Both the position numbers and the translations under genes were made by a program. 56,531 nucleotides of DNA from Ignavibacteriaceae bacterium (lineage in GTDB: Bacteria > Bacteroidota > Ignavibacteria > Ignavibacteriales > Ignavibacteriaceae), in the NCBI GenBank assembly GCA_013360295.1, contig JABWCL010000030.1:1-56531 (forward strand), given 5' to 3'. The notes beneath the pieces are model-generated. The model worked only from the letters and a program-made list of their open reading frames with translations, searched no databases and had not been told where the DNA came from. Positions 45,220 to 52,768 of this stretch are shown in pieces. Positions within the stretch are counted from its first letter, which is position 1; each line of letters starts with the position of its first letter.

Positions 45220-46406
45220 GAAAGAATCTTCCTCTCTCACTGATTTTTTTAGTCGTATTTATTGATCTTCTCGGGTTTGGGATACTCATTCCTATCCTCC
45301 CTACGTTCGCGGTTAATGAGCTGAATGCTTCGGAATCAGCGATAGGGATTGTCCTGGCGATGTATTCTCTTACGCAGTTTATCTTTAACCCGTTTTTCGG
45401 AAGCCTTTCTGACAGGTACGGCAGAAGAAAAGTGATACTGTTCACCCTTTTGCTGAATGCCGCGGGGTATTTTATATTTGCATATACACATACCTTCTGG
45501 ATGCTCATCCTTTCAAGAGTGATAGGAGGAATAGGGGGCAGCAGTATCGGAGTGGCGCAGGCATATATTGCTGACGTGACTTCAAGGGAAGAGCGGTCAA
45601 AGGGAATGGGGCTTATCGGCGTGGCGTTTGGACTGGGATTTGTATTCGGGCCGCCGCTCGGCGGAATGCTTTCACATTTCGGGTATGATATAACCGGACT
45701 TGCCAGTGGAGGATTCTCGCTGCTCGCTTTCATTATGAGCTATTTCTTCCTGCCTGAGAGTCTGAAGGAAAAAGATACCGTTCGAGAATCCGGGCGCAAG
45801 CTTCTGGATCCCTCGGCGTTTATTAAAATAGCGAAATCGCCCGCCACAGCAATCTCGATTCTTTTATTTTTTACTCTGACATTCTCCGTGGCAAATATTT
45901 ACGGCACTTTCGCCCTGTTAGGCACTAAGGTTTATCACTTTACGGATATGCAGAACGGATATATATTCGGAATTATGGGTATTATTGGGGTAGTGATGCA
46001 GGGAGGCATTATTGGGAGGCTCTCGAAGAAGTATCCGGATAAATCACTGATACGTGCGGGAGCTTTTTTTATGATATTCGGACTTGGTTTACTTCCTTAT
46101 GGAGTTAATTTTACAGGAGTTGTAATTGTCACTGCAATTTTAGGTATTGGATCCGGAGTTTTACAGCCGATACTGTTAAGCCTGATTTCAAAGGTCGCAC
46201 CGGATACGGAACAGGGAATGGTGCTTGGCGTGAATCAATCAATGTCAGCCTTCGCGAGAATGCTGGGCCCTCTTTGGGGCGGTTTTTCATTCCAGTATTT
46301 GGGATACCAGATTCCGTTTCTTACAGGAGCATTTTTTATTCTGCTTCTTTTTCTGTTCAGTGTAACCTATCTTTCGCACCACGTGCCGCAGACGAGGGAG
46401 AGATAA
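45216..46406 (+). CDS. Major facilitator superfamily transporter, TetA-like drug:H+ antiporter type
   Basis: 396 residues with about twelve membrane helices. The start overlaps the previous stop in an ATGA junction. Motif A is GSLSDRYGRRKVI between helices 2 and 3, and ADVTSREERSKGMGLIGVAFGLGFVFGPPLGG contains the motif C-like region of exporters (given here as two parts, ADVTSREERSKG and GFVFGPPLGG). Such proteins export drugs or metabolites using the proton gradient. Substrate cannot be read from sequence, and an actual tetracycline role is not implied. The Dus gene follows after one stop codon with no gap. Confidence 0.88.
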   Translation: MRKNLPLSLIFLVVFIDLLGFGILIPILPTFAVNELNASESAIGIVLAMYSLTQFIFNPFFGSLSDRYGRRKVILFTLLLNAAGYFIFAYTHTFWMLILSRVIGGIGGSSIGVAQAYIADVTSREERSKGMGLIGVAFGLGFVFGPPLGGMLSHFGYDITGLASGGFSLLAFIMSYFFLPESLKEKDTVRESGRKLLDPSAFIKIAKSPATAISILLFFTLTFSVANIYGTFALLGTKVYHFTDMQNGYIFGIMGIIGVVMQGGIIGRLSKKYPDKSLIRAGAFFMIFGLGLLPYGVNFTGVVIVTAILGIGSGVLQPILLSLISKVAPDTEQGMVLGVNQSMSAFARMLGPLWGGFSFQYLGYQIPFLTGAFFILLLFLFSVTYLSHHVPQTRER

Positions 46407-47384
46407 ATGTTCAGGGTTGGGAGCATAAATATTGAAAACGCCCTTCTTCTGGCGCCGATGGAAGATGTTACTGATGCTTCATTCAGGATCGTGTGCAAGG
46501 AACTTGGCGCGGATGTTGTATATACAGAATTCGTGAACTCTGAAGGTTTAGTCAGGGGGAGTGAAAAAACGCATAAAAAATTACGTTTGCTCGCCGACGA
46601 GCGTCCCGCGGGGATACAGATCTACGGAAGCGCTGAGGAATCAATGATAAACGCCGCGCGAATTGCCGAAGAGGAAAATCCTGAAATCATAGATATAAAC
46701 GCGGGCTGCTGGGTGAAGAATGTTGTAGGATGCGGCGCGGGGGCAGGATTGCTAAAAGATCCTGAGTTTATGCAGAAGATGATCGGGAATGTCGTGAAAG
46801 CAGTAAAGATTCCCGTCACCGTTAAAACCCGTATCGGCTGGGATTCCAAATCAATTAACATACTGGAAGTCGCGAAAAGGCTTGAGGATGTTGGTGTCGC
46901 GGCGCTTACTATTCATTGCAGGACTCGAGCAGACGCGCACAGAGCCGTACCCGACTGGACATGGATACCAAAAGTTAAAAAGGTAGTTTCTATTCCTGTT
47001 GCGCTTAACGGCGGGGTAATGGAAGCCGCGGACGCTGTCAGGGCTTTCAAAGAAACAGGAGCCGACGCAGTGATGATCGCAAGGGGAGCGATCGGTAATC
47101 CCTGGATTTTCCGGGATGTTAAGGAATTGATGACAAAGGGAGGGATTTCAGAACCGGTAAATGAGGAGATAAGAATAAAAGCCTGCCTGAAACACGTTAA
47201 GCTTGCAATAGGGATAAAAGGTGAAAGGCGAGCCGTTATTGAGCACAGAAAATTTTATACCGGCTACCTGAAGGGGATGAGAAATGTTTCTCCAATCCGG
47301 GCTAAACTTATGACACTTTATACGTATGATGAGGTGGAGGGTGTGCTGATGGAGTACCTTGAAGAATTAAGAATTAAGAATTAA
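46407..47384 (+). CDS. tRNA-dihydrouridine synthase, DusB-like
   Basis: 325 residues. FMN-barrel motifs are clear: LLLAPMEDVTDASFR, VYTEFVNSEGL, then the active-site strand IIDINAGCWVKNVVGCGAGA with the catalytic Cys, TVKTRIGWD, TIHCRTRA and VALNGGVMEA, with GAIGNPWIF binding phosphate. It reduces uridines in tRNA D-loops. The Pro that usually follows the catalytic Cys is Trp here. The last codons and the stop lie inside a GAATTAA tandem repeat (47364-47398). The start abuts the MFS stop. Confidence 0.9.
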   Translation: MFRVGSINIENALLLAPMEDVTDASFRIVCKELGADVVYTEFVNSEGLVRGSEKTHKKLRLLADERPAGIQIYGSAEESMINAARIAEEENPEIIDINAGCWVKNVVGCGAGAGLLKDPEFMQKMIGNVVKAVKIPVTVKTRIGWDSKSINILEVAKRLEDVGVAALTIHCRTRADAHRAVPDWTWIPKVKKVVSIPVALNGGVMEAADAVRAFKETGADAVMIARGAIGNPWIFRDVKELMTKGGISEPVNEEIRIKACLKHVKLAIGIKGERRAVIEHRKFYTGYLKGMRNVSPIRAKLMTLYTYDEVEGVLMEYLEELRIKN

Positions 47385-47398
47385 GAATTAAGAATAAA
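47364..47398. repeat. Five-copy 7-bp tandem repeat across the Dus stop codon
   Basis: GAATTAA is repeated exactly at 47364, 47371, 47378 and 47385, with a fifth altered copy GAATAAA at 47392. The stop codon of the Dus gene is at 47382-47384 inside copy three. Confidence 0.85.
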
Positions 47399-47763
47399 AT
47401 TTTTAGTTGTAAATTGAACGTTAAAGCACATCATTCTCTTCACCTTTTTACACTTGTCCCATAAGGGATAAGATGATGCACTCATCCCGATGCATCGGGA
47501 CGAATTGGGAGGGGAGATGCTAAGTGCAAATATTTACCGTGATAACTCAGTGTTTTGTTTCCTTTAATAGAAATATTTTGCGATCTTGGCGTTAACTTGG
47601 CGGCTTTGCGTGGGACCGGTCTTACGGAACCACCGCACTTACATATTGTATTATGGAGAACAATCAAGGATACCAAAGAAAAATAATTCACTCTAAACTG
47701 ATAAAGAAGAAACAAATATTAATTCGATAAAATTTTCCCATTAAAGAAGAACTGTAATAATAA
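47399..47763. other. Intergenic region with a perfect palindrome and a TTTGCG repeat-like element
   Basis: About 365 bp with no gene. A perfect 16-bp palindrome is at 47485-47500. A stretch at 47577-47614 (GCGATCTTGGCGTTAACTTG, then CGGCTTTGCGTGGG) looks like a dispersed intergenic repeat familiar from Bacteroidetes-group genomes. The end is AT-rich ahead of the TTG start at 47764. No RNA gene was recognised. Confidence 0.5.
47485..47500. repeat. Perfect 16-bp palindrome TCCCGATGCATCGGGA
   Basis: The two 8-base halves are exact reverse complements. No T run follows. TCCCGAT...ATCGGGA palindromes are common dispersed elements in this bacterial group (recollection). Confidence 0.7.
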
Positions 47764-48372
47764 TTGACTGAAGTATTAAACAAAATATTTTCTGAAAAGA
47801 CGGCGCATATCCTCAGTATGATCTTCATTCCCCCTTCTGTTGTGTTGGGTTGTATGGCGTTTATGGGTTATCTTTTTGAAGCCGACAGGACGAATTATCT
47901 TTATATTCTTCTGTACTCTTTCCTTTTTGGTTTTATTCTCCCCATTGCGTTTTTTGTTTTCCTGATGAAGAGAAGTAAAGTCAGCGATGTGGATGCCAGG
48001 ATCAAAGAGGAACGGACAATACCATATTTATTCGGGATCAGCTTGCTGATAATCGGTGCCTGGATTTTTCATACTATGAATATCAACGGATACTCGTTCG
48101 CGCTCTGGATCAGTTTTCTTATTGGTAATGTCTCTTTACTTACCATAAACCGTTTCTGGAAGATAAGCGCTCACGCGATGGGTGTTGGTATGATTGCCGG
48201 AGCATTCGCGGCGGTTAACGTCGCTTATATTCCTGCGCTTGCCGTGATTGTGCTTGTTATAGGATGGGCCCGACTGAAGCTGAAATGCCATACTTTCAGC
48301 CAGGTTTTCGCCGGTGCCTCGCTCGGAATAATTATTTCTTTTACTAACATTAATCTGATGAACAATGTCTGA
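47764..48372 (+). CDS. PAP2-like multi-helix membrane protein with degenerate motifs
   Basis: 202 residues from a TTG, with about six membrane helices (for example VVLGCMAFMGYLF, LLYSFLFGFILPIAFFVFL, ALWISFLIGNVSLL). The loop DARIKEERTIPY and the segments KISAHAMGVG and LKLKCHTFSQVFAGASLG sit where PAP2-family lipid phosphatases carry KX6RP, PSGH and SRX5HX3D. The histidines remain, but the last Asp and the Arg before His are not clear. Likely a PAP2-related protein that may be catalytically weak or changed. Its end overlaps the next start by 8 bp. Confidence 0.6.
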   Translation: MTEVLNKIFSEKTAHILSMIFIPPSVVLGCMAFMGYLFEADRTNYLYILLYSFLFGFILPIAFFVFLMKRSKVSDVDARIKEERTIPYLFGISLLIIGAWIFHTMNINGYSFALWISFLIGNVSLLTINRFWKISAHAMGVGMIAGAFAAVNVAYIPALAVIVLVIGWARLKLKCHTFSQVFAGASLGIIISFTNINLMNNV

Positions 48373-50038
48373 AAAAAGTGAAATTGTAGATTTACTTGAG
48401 AGTATTGCTTCCATACTCGAGTTCAAAGGAGAAAACCCTTTTAAGATCAGCGCTTTCCGGAATGCCGGCAACGCTCTTCGAAGGTACGAAGGCGATTATG
48501 AGGCTTTGGCAGCTGAAGGAAAGCTGAACGAAATAAAGGGGATCGGGAAAGAAACGGGAAGAGTGATCACTGAGTTTATACGCACCGGTGATTCAACACT
48601 TTACAAAGAAATAATTACAGGAATTCCTCCCGGAGTCCTTGATATGTTTTCAATACGGGGAATTGGCCCTAAGAAAATATCTGTCTTATATAATGAACTG
48701 AAGTTCGAATCGGTCAACGGCTTAGCTGAGGCTTGCAGGAAGGGAGAACTCGCGAAAGTAAAAGGTTTCGGAGAAAAAACGCAGGCAAAGCTGCTTGAAG
48801 AAATCTCAAAGATGGAATATAATCGTCAGTTTGTACTGATGCATCAGGCGGAAAGGCTGTCGGATAAAGTCAGAGATATCCTGAAAAGTTCGGGCTTCTT
48901 CGATGAGGTGTCTGTTTCCGGCGAAATAAGGCGCAATATGGAAGTGGTGAAAGAACTGAAGTTTGTTGTCTTTTGCGCCGGAATCTCGGAGACTGTGGCG
49001 AAAACCATTTCACTTTTTGTTAACGCGATATCCGAAGGGGAGAAAATAGTAGTCCGCGATTTTTCTATCCCTGTGTATATTCATTTTTCTGAATCGCAGA
49101 GCAGTTTCGTTAAACAACTATTTCTTACGACCGGATCTGAAGAATTTCTTAAGAACATTAAAGCTACGGAAGTGCCGGAAAAGTTAGAGGAAGAGAAAGA
49201 GATTTTCTCACATATAAAAATGGAGTTTGTCGCTCCTGAGATGCGTGAAAAGGAGTACTTTGATATCACTGCTAAAGAATTGAGAAAGTCCTCTGATCTT
49301 GAACAGGAAAAGCTAAACGGGCTTTTGCATTTTCACACCTCCGCGTCAGACGGAAATAATTCGCTTGAAGAGATGGCGGGATACGGAATAACTAAGGGTT
49401 ATTCATATTTCGCCGTATGCGACCACAGTAAAAACGCCGCTTACGCCAATGGGCTGAACGAGGAAAGGATATTAAAGCAGAAGGAACTGACCAGAGCGGT
49501 ATCTGAAAAATTAAAAACGAAGGTCTACCAGGGGATTGAATGCGATATTCTTACCGACGGCGCTCTCGATTTCTCTGACGATTTTCTCACGGTATTTGAT
49601 TTTATTGTAGCATCGGTTCATTCTCAGTTCAACCTTTCAGAAAATGATATGACTGCGCGGATCATAAGGGCAGTAGAGAACCCGTTTACTGATGCCATAG
49701 GTCACCCCACAGGAAGGCTTCTTCTGGCGAGAGACGGGTATAAAGTAAATATTAAAAAAATCATTGACGCTTGCGCGGCAAACTCAGTGGCGATTGAAAT
49801 CAACGCGAATCCTCACCGGCTTGACCTTGACTGGAGGAATGTCTTCTATGCCAGAGAAAAAGGGGCATTTTTCACGATCAATGCCGACGCCCATTCTTTA
49901 TCTGATATTGACCTTACGAGGTACGGTCTGGCAGTCGCGCGCAAAGCCGGCCTGCAAAGTAGTGAAGTAATTAATTGTTTTTCTAACGAGGAATTTTATA
50001 AATTTCTTAACAGAAAAGTAAAAAGGATTTATAAATGA
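48365..50038 (+). CDS. PolX-family protein: helix-hairpin-helix, degenerate polymerase palm, intact PHP nuclease domain
   Basis: 557 residues. The N-terminal HhH region (1-150) has LNEIKGIGKETGRVITEFI and IRGIGPKK. The polymerase palm (about 170-310) is recognisable from GEIRRNMEVV, but the place of the GDIDF catalytic motif is KELKF (196-200), and the third Asp strand reads PVYIHF (236-241), so all three metal-binding aspartates appear lost. The PHP domain (about 318-557) keeps LLHFHTSASDG (His322, His324), VCDHSK, GIECDI, SVHSQF, GHPTGR and NADAHS. It probably acts as a DNA-bound phosphoesterase or exonuclease rather than as a polymerase. It overlaps its neighbours on both sides. Confidence 0.85.
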   Translation: MSEKSEIVDLLESIASILEFKGENPFKISAFRNAGNALRRYEGDYEALAAEGKLNEIKGIGKETGRVITEFIRTGDSTLYKEIITGIPPGVLDMFSIRGIGPKKISVLYNELKFESVNGLAEACRKGELAKVKGFGEKTQAKLLEEISKMEYNRQFVLMHQAERLSDKVRDILKSSGFFDEVSVSGEIRRNMEVVKELKFVVFCAGISETVAKTISLFVNAISEGEKIVVRDFSIPVYIHFSESQSSFVKQLFLTTGSEEFLKNIKATEVPEKLEEEKEIFSHIKMEFVAPEMREKEYFDITAKELRKSSDLEQEKLNGLLHFHTSASDGNNSLEEMAGYGITKGYSYFAVCDHSKNAAYANGLNEERILKQKELTRAVSEKLKTKVYQGIECDILTDGALDFSDDFLTVFDFIVASVHSQFNLSENDMTARIIRAVENPFTDAIGHPTGRLLLARDGYKVNIKKIIDACAANSVAIEINANPHRLDLDWRNVFYAREKGAFFTINADAHSLSDIDLTRYGLAVARKAGLQSSEVINCFSNEEFYKFLNRKVKRIYK

Positions 50039-50796
50039 GCCTGATTACGAATGAACTTGTAAAATCCTCGATGGTCATCACTTTGAACCGTCCCGAGAAG
50101 AGGAACGCCCTCTCGCCGGAGATGATAACCGAACTGACGGTAACAGTCAGGAAGGCAATAGACGATCAAGCCGTTAAGTCAATTATCATTACGGGAAGCG
50201 AGAAGGCATTCTGCGCCGGCGCAGACCTAGATTACTTGAACAATCTGAGGAAATATAAAGCTGCCGATAACGAACGCGACAGTAAAATGCTCGCGGAGCT
50301 GTTCCTTACCATATACAATTCACCAAAGCCAACGATCTCCGCGGTGAACGGCCCCGCTATCGCCGGAGGATGCGGGCTCGCGATAGTGTGCGATTTCGCG
50401 GTCGCGCATACACAGCTTGCTACATTCGGATTCACTGAAGTCAGGATCGGATTTCTCCCCGCCATAGTAAGTGTTTTCCTTGTGAAAAGGATAGGGGAGT
50501 ACCAGGCCAGGAAACTTCTTATAACCGGTGAGATCATCCACGCCGCCAACGCGCACGCCATACACCTTGTGGATGAACTCTCCGAAACACCACTGAGGCG
50601 CGCGGTTGAGATCGGCTTTCTGCTGGCATCTAACTCGTGTGAGAGCATTAAGAGCACTAAAGATTTAATTCGCGTCTGCGGAAACCTTTCCGCGGACGAA
50701 GCCATACCATACCTTTCCCGGATGAACGCGGTCGCGAGGTTTTCGAAAGATTTCAAGTCCGGACTGGAAAAGTTTTTGAACAAAAAGGAAAAATAA
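50035..50796 (+). CDS. Enoyl-CoA hydratase/isomerase family protein
   Basis: 253 residues; the ATG overlaps the PolX-like stop (ATGA). The crotonase fold is shown by ITLNRPEKRNALS, FCAGADLDYL and ISAVNGPAIAGGCGLAIVCD, the oxyanion-hole segments. Of the two hydratase glutamates, the second is present (FGFTEVRIGFLPA), while the first position in GGCGLA is Gly. That pattern and the wording resemble methylglutaconyl-CoA hydratase-like members. A CoA-thioester substrate is certain at family level; the exact one is unknown. apt follows after 1 bp. Confidence 0.88.
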   Translation: MSLITNELVKSSMVITLNRPEKRNALSPEMITELTVTVRKAIDDQAVKSIIITGSEKAFCAGADLDYLNNLRKYKAADNERDSKMLAELFLTIYNSPKPTISAVNGPAIAGGCGLAIVCDFAVAHTQLATFGFTEVRIGFLPAIVSVFLVKRIGEYQARKLLITGEIIHAANAHAIHLVDELSETPLRRAVEIGFLLASNSCESIKSTKDLIRVCGNLSADEAIPYLSRMNAVARFSKDFKSGLEKFLNKKEK

Positions 50797-50797
50797 A

Positions 50798-51319
50798 ATG
50801 AACCTGAAAGAACAGATACGCGATGTTAAAGATTTCCCGAAAGCCGGGATAGTATTCAAAGACATTACCACGCTGTTAAAAAATCCCGAAGCCCTCAATT
50901 ACGCGATAGATGAACTCTATTTATGCGCCAAAGAAGCCGGAGTAAACAAAGTAGTAGGCATTGAATCAAGAGGATTCATTCTGGGCGGCGCGATCGCGGC
51001 TAAACTCGGAGTGGGATTTGTTCCGGTAAGAAAACCGGGAAAACTTCCCGCGGAAACTCTTAAGGAAACATATTCGCTTGAGTATGGTACCGATACGATC
51101 GAGATACACAAAGACGCCGTCTCCGAAGGCGATAAGGTTCTGCTTCACGATGACCTGCTTGCCACAGGCGGAACGGCGAGAGCCGCGTGCAACCTTATTG
51201 AAAAGCTCGGCGGAAAAGTTGCTCAGGTTTCGTTCATAATAGAACTTAATTTCCTTAATGGCAGGAAAGCGATTGAGGGGTATGATATCAGGTCGCTGAT
51301 CAGCTACGATTCAGAATAA
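50798..51319 (+). CDS. apt: Adenine phosphoribosyltransferase
   Basis: 173 residues, usual length. VVGIESRGFILGGAIA and FVPVRKPGKLPAET are the Apt signatures, and VLLHDDLLATGGTARA is the PRPP-binding loop. It converts adenine and PRPP to AMP. The same cluster holds mtnA, whose substrate is the other half of methylthioadenosine after adenine removal, which suggests adenine recycling from that compound. Confidence 0.95.
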   Translation: MNLKEQIRDVKDFPKAGIVFKDITTLLKNPEALNYAIDELYLCAKEAGVNKVVGIESRGFILGGAIAAKLGVGFVPVRKPGKLPAETLKETYSLEYGTDTIEIHKDAVSEGDKVLLHDDLLATGGTARAACNLIEKLGGKVAQVSFIIELNFLNGRKAIEGYDIRSLISYDSE

Positions 51320-51328
51320 GGGATTTAA

Positions 51329-51793
51329 TTGAACGTTATCTCAACAATGATCGAGCTTCACGTGGCGAGGCGTGAAGAGGGGAAAGTGGAATATTTGCTG
51401 CTGAAGCGCGGTGCAAATGAAACATACCCCGGGCTGTGGCAGATGGTTTCGGGCAAAGTGAACGAAGGAGAGAAGGCTTATGAAGCCGCGCTCAGGGAAC
51501 TGAGTGAAGAAACCTCGCTCGTTCCGGTTAAGTTCTGGGTCGCCCCCAATATAAACAGTTTTTATTACCCGGAGACGGATACCGTAAACTTTCTGCCTGT
51601 TTTCCTCTGTGAGGTCCCCCCGGGCAGCACAGTGACACTTTCAGAAGAACACGATGAATACAGGTGGGTATCACCCGCGGAGGCCTCTTCTATGGTAGCG
51701 TGGGAGGGGCAGAGGCGCAGTATAAGCATCTGCACCGAATATCTTATGGAAAAAGAAAGTGTTCTGAATTTTGTTAAAATTGACGTAACTTAA
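51329..51793 (+). CDS. Nudix hydrolase
   Basis: 154 residues from a TTG just after the apt stop. The Nudix box is GKVNEGEKAYEAALRELSEETSL, matching GX5EX7REUXEEXGU except for Ser in place of the second-last Gly; it is split here as GKVNEGEKAY and AALRELSEETSL. The upstream GLWQMVSG strand and downstream EEHDEYRWVSPAEA segment resemble dihydroneopterin triphosphate or dATP pyrophosphatases (NudB-like). The substrate is not fixed by sequence. Confidence 0.88.
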   Translation: MNVISTMIELHVARREEGKVEYLLLKRGANETYPGLWQMVSGKVNEGEKAYEAALRELSEETSLVPVKFWVAPNINSFYYPETDTVNFLPVFLCEVPPGSTVTLSEEHDEYRWVSPAEASSMVAWEGQRRSISICTEYLMEKESVLNFVKIDVT

Positions 51794-51850
51794 AGTTTGA
51801 TTTTACCTTTTAAGATAATCACCCATTAATTTTTATTTCAGGAGTATCAC

Positions 51851-52768
51851 TTGGGACTTTTAGTCGTTGGTTCCGTAGCGCTTGACAGCGTTCAGACCCC
51901 ATTCAGCAAAGTGGATGAAGCGCTCGGCGGTTCAGCCACATATATTTCTTTATCAGCAAGTTACTTTACCGGCCCGATCCACGTTGTCGGTGTGGTTGGT
52001 GAAGATTTCCCAAAGAGCTATATACAGCTTCTGGAAGATCATCACATTGACCTTAACGGCTTGCAGGTTATTGAAGGGGGAAAAACATTCCGCTGGGCGG
52101 GTAAATATCATTATGACCTGAACACACGCGATACCCTGTTTACCGAGTTGAACGTTTTCGAAAATTTTAATCCTGTTATTCCTGATCACCTCCGCAAAAG
52201 CCGCTACGTATGCCTTGGCAATATTGACCCCGTTCTCCAATTGAGAGTGCTCGATCAGCTTGATAATCCGAAATTCATCATCTGCGATACGATGAACTAC
52301 TGGATCGAAGGAAAGAAAGAGGAACTTTTTAAAGTGCTTAAAAGGGTAAATGTGCTGATAATAAATGACTCTGAAGCAAGGCTCCTTGCGCACGAACCGA
52401 ACCTGATAAAGGCCGCGAAGATGATCCGTGATCTCGGTGTGGAAACTCTTATTATTAAAAAGGGAGAGCACGGTGCGCTCCTCTTCAGTGAAGAAACGAT
52501 ATTCTCCGCTCCCGCTTACCCGATGGAGACAATTGTTGATCCTACAGGCGCGGGCGATACTTTCGCAGGCGGTTTCTCCGGCTATATTTATAAAACACAG
52601 GATACCAGCATAGAGAATATCAAGCGTGCGGTCATCTACGGAAGTACTATGGCGTCATTCTGCGTTGAGTCATTTAGTACCAAAGGCCTGGAAAACCTTT
52701 CATATTTAAGAGTGCAGGACAGGTACCGGGATTTCCTTTCGATTTCTCACGTTGATGAAAAAGGGTGA
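51851..52768 (+). CDS. PfkB-family sugar/nucleoside kinase
   Basis: 305 residues from a TTG with a clear AGGAGT site. LVVGSVALDSV and GGSATYISLSASYFT form the substrate side, LIINDSEARLLA the middle signature, and DPTGAGDTFAGGFSGYIY the ATP/anion-hole motif with the catalytic Asp. The family phosphorylates ribose, adenosine, fructose phosphates and related compounds. Its 3' end overlaps mtnA by about 14 bp, so a substrate linked to methylthioribose or adenosine is a fair guess. Start and family are firm; the substrate is not. Confidence 0.9.
   Translation: MGLLVVGSVALDSVQTPFSKVDEALGGSATYISLSASYFTGPIHVVGVVGEDFPKSYIQLLEDHHIDLNGLQVIEGGKTFRWAGKYHYDLNTRDTLFTELNVFENFNPVIPDHLRKSRYVCLGNIDPVLQLRVLDQLDNPKFIICDTMNYWIEGKKEELFKVLKRVNVLIINDSEARLLAHEPNLIKAAKMIRDLGVETLIIKKGEHGALLFSEETIFSAPAYPMETIVDPTGAGDTFAGGFSGYIYKTQDTSIENIKRAVIYGSTMASFCVESFSTKGLENLSYLRVQDRYRDFLSISHVDEKG

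Noticed and set aside
45191-45733. 180-codon open frame on the minus strand
   Set aside because: Antisense to the MFS transporter; Pro/Ser-rich translation typical of the complement of a membrane protein gene.
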